From: Cyprinodon diabolis
Lineage: Eukaryota > Chordata > Actinopteri > Cyprinodontiformes > Cyprinodontidae
NCBI GenBank assembly: GCA_030533445.1
Contig: CM060078.1
Span: 28,072,091 to 28,136,090, forward strand
Direction of reading: 5' to 3'
DNA: 64,000 nt
In this document: positions 61,180-64,000 of the stretch, piece after piece
How positions within the stretch are numbered: position 1 is the stretch's first letter
Layout: each line of letters opens with the position of its first letter
The notes under the pieces: model-generated
Database searches by the model: none
Seen by the model: only the letters and a program-made list of their open reading frames with translations
What the model was told of the DNA's origin: nothing
Made by a program: the position numbers and the translations under genes

Positions 61180-63639
61180 CCTTCATTGCATCTTAACATT
61201 ATTTTTTGTTTTTTTCTGAAGCAAGCTATTTTAATCCGCTTATTGTTTAAAATGTACAAATTCAAAACTCTCAATCTATACGCACTCTTTGGATTCCAAG
61301 GTCTTATGGATGATTTTGAAACTATTTTAAAAACCCAAATATTTGTTTGGCTTTACGCAGGTAAGAACATTTTTCTTTCACTTTGGCCTTTAAGGTTTTT
61401 TTGTAACGTTCAGTTAGTCTCTCCTCTGTCTCTAATTTAATCTGCAAACCTGAGAAGAAGGCCTGCAGGCACAGAGAGGCACTCAAACAGCTTTCATGTC
61501 CATCTTACCATCATTTGAGTTGGCCTTTATAAGTAGACTTCACAGGACGAAAGGCTGACAACAAAAGATAAAAGCCATGATTGTATCTCTATTACAGGGT
61601 CGTTACATTTCATAAGGCTGTGTCTCTGAGATGTTATGTGACCCTGAAAAGGTTTCTTTACAGAAATAGAATCTGAATGAAAAGCTGCTGTTTTTCAAGA
61701 CTTGCAGCTAGACGATATGAAGAACAAATATCTACACCGTCTAAAAACTTTCACACCTTTTCAGACAATTTCCATTAATTGATGTCACTTCTCTGTATAT
61801 ACCGACAAGTCTGTTTGGTTTAGGGTTTTGTTTCTATTTATGTTTGAAAATTGGTGTTTGGTTTGGTTGATGTTAACTAGTCTCTTTTGTGTGTATTTTG
61901 GTGATTCATTGATTTTTGTTTATTGTTGTTTGTCAAAACTGTCTGAAATTAATTCCATTTATTCATAGCTGATTGACATCAAAACTAAAAAAAAAGAAAA
62001 AACATTGTCTGCTTTAGATCAGTTAGGGTAACCAAACTTCGTTATTATTTACTTTATTACTTTCCTTAGTTACAGATGTTTTGCAAAGCCCTAAAAGATG
62101 AGGTTATGGCTTTCTAAGTTTCTGCTGGGATATATTTTTTGTTGAATTTGCAGGGAAACGGTACATCAAATGTAGTGAAAGGTTTACTGTCAAGTTTATA
62201 TGGCTATAAAACACACAAAAGATTTATTTATGACTAAGCAGGTTGAGTTAAAGCTTCTTATATAACACTTTCATAAAGCGATTTGGTAAACATGATCCAA
62301 ACTGAGGTAAATTAAAGTGTTTCTGTGTTCAGTTACTTTCATTCACTACAGAAAGTGATGTTAAAGGTTCTCCGTGTTAAACTGGTCATGAAATAGCCCA
62401 CCCAGCTGCAAAAAAACCACAAAAATCAGTAAAGCAGGTTCAGCTGCAGAGTGGAATCTATGCTACATCTGCATTAAATCAAGCCTAACACAGCCTCACA
62501 CAGATACACTCACACACAGATAGCAGAGGGAGAGTTATATGTATAAGAGCACTAATTTCAAACCAGGGAGGGAAAAAAATAAAAAGAAGAGACCAAAATA
62601 AATATGCCACATGCGGGTCAGCCAAACCAAAATCTGATATTTTGAAATACAACACAGCAGAGAGCCTTTCAAAACAATCAGAGTGCATGGATCAGCACTG
62701 CTTTACTGGACTGTCCAGAGTCCTGTGGGACATTAAACTATGCTGAAATTCTTCCTGTTAATGGAATTTTAAAAAATCTAATAATTCATAACTTTTAGGA
62801 ATTTAATCCAGGAGTTTAACACATTTATAGAGCTTTATAGATCGTTTTTGCTTTAAACTGGGATACAATCATCAGTGTGCGTCAGTCTATAAAACTCTCA
62901 TTAAAGATTCATTTATAATAAAACATTAATTGAAGTCACAACTGTAACGCAAATATGAACATATTTCTCCTGTTTGATATGGAAATAGTGCACAAAACTG
63001 CAATAACACAAAACGTTACAATTCTGCCTCTTAAAATTCCTGGAGGGAGCCCTCGAGTGCATGAAATAAATCTGCTAGTGTTTCATCACAAGTCAGATTT
63101 TACACAAATAAATATTTAAAAAGCCCAAACTAGAGATGCAAAAACAACAAACACACACTGAGATTAATAGTAAAAGTATGTGTGAGATCACTTATGTTAA
63201 TCGGTCGGCCATGATTTTTGGCTTGGAGCCAGTCAGGTTAAATATTAACTCAATTCCTGTAAAGAGAGCTTTAAACTAGAACACACTAGAATACTCAATC
63301 TCTAAACCCGTTATCATTCAGAAAACAAAAAAAGCTTTTTTCTAAAATACTCAACTATATTTTTTCTCAATTAATTTATTCATAATATCATAGTAAAAGG
63401 TTCTGGGTGTAGATTTGTTACAGTTTTTCAACCAGTTGAAGGTGAAATGAAACTGCTTAAAGGTTCTGAATGGGGCATACTGTATATACAGACAAACAAG
63501 GTTTCTCATTTTATATGTTGTATAGGTATTGTTTACAGGTTTGGCTTAATTAATGCACTGAGTTGGTTGTTACTCTGTCAAACTGCACGTTTTTATGCTC
63601 CACTTAATTACTTAGTTGGCAAATTTAGATTAAAATTAT
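61180..63639. other. intergenic, nothing recognised
   Basis: AT-rich sequence upstream of rassf3 with no gene, exon or named repeat that I can support. Confidence 0.5.
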
Positions 63640-63679
63640 TCAAATAAATAATTAATCACAATGAATAGTTTCAGCCCTA
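63640..63679. repeat. hAT-like terminal fragment
   Basis: aattaatcac...atagtttcagcccta resembles the right end of the hAT family A elements (tagggctgaaac in reverse). The matching left end was not found. Confidence 0.45.
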
Positions 63680-64000
63680 CATGTAGCACCACCAGGCTGT
63701 CTAGAGGTGACTAAGTGAGGAAAACTCTGGAATGAGCTCTTTTTAGCATCAGAAAGGTATTTTAAAAATTTAGGTCAGATAAAGTTCAGATATGGAAAAA
63801 GCTTTAAAAAATATATTATATACATTTTGGGGGAGTTCTGTGGTTCATTTATGGTGCTAGAGAGAGCAAGACCACCAGCAGCTAACAGGAAGGTTGGTTG
63901 TATTACAGCAAGTTTTCTAAATTTATCCTTCAGAGCTTTGAGCCTGTCTTTTATGCTAAATGCTGGATTTGGAAATGATGATGCTATTTATCTTTTTTGG

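Noticed and set aside
1..64000. CRISPR arrays, operons, tRNA or rRNA genes
   Set aside because: No regularly spaced repeats, cloverleaf sequences or rRNA blocks seen; the window is vertebrate nuclear DNA.

Overview
The window is vertebrate nuclear DNA, most likely from a ray-finned (teleost) fish. The coding density is low and introns are long. The repeats are fish-typical: an L2 LINE with a GAATT tail, Tc1/mariner elements, many small hAT-like and TTAA-type DNA transposons, and TA and GT microsatellites. I see no prokaryotic operons, no CRISPR array, and no tRNA or rRNA gene.

One complete host gene can be reconstructed. It is a Ras-association domain family gene, best matched to RASSF3, on the minus strand. 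Its six coding exons lie at 56993/56975-56871, 38552-38445, 35926-35750, 35674-35587, 31886-31771 and 30685-30536. All junctions carry GT/AG, the reading frame is kept across every junction, and the product is 247 aa (253 aa from an upstream in-frame ATG). It has an N-terminal MSSGYSSLE region, an RA domain and a C-terminal SARAH domain. The promoter side is about 57.0-57.5 kb and the 3' UTR runs down towards 28.7-29.5 kb.

Left flank (1 to about 28.6 kb), downstream of rassf3: mostly unannotatable AT-rich sequence with transposons. It contains a 5'-truncated L2 LINE with an open 861-codon frame (3.05-6.36 kb), two copies of a TTAA-flanked DNA element (6.66 and 13.14 kb), a Tc1/mariner element with a D-36-E catalytic spacing sitting in a TA microsatellite (8.06-9.29 kb), a dispersed repeat pair (9.42 and 14.59 kb), and a dead Tc1 split by a MITE (19.05-20.26 kb).

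The rassf3 introns are heavily invaded. Intron 4 (31.9-35.6 kb) holds three hAT-like elements nested inside one another, each with its own 8-bp target duplication. Intron 2 (35.9-38.4 kb) holds a hAT-like element interrupted by a 544-bp element carrying the start of a RecQ-like helicase. Intron 1 (38.6-56.9 kb) holds a hAT split by a TTAA-type element, a hAT split by a solo LTR, further hAT and Tc1 remnants, and a 25-base poly-G run. Upstream of the gene (57.5-64 kb) are two more hAT-like elements with target duplications, a Tc1 remnant, and a fold-back element built from TCAGAATTCTGA-like units.

The strongest theme is layered transposon nesting that can be read from target-site duplications. 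No wholly new biological system is evident. The best leads are the small element with a helicase start, the TTAA elements with exon-like pieces, and a hAT carrying two NRF1-type palindromes.
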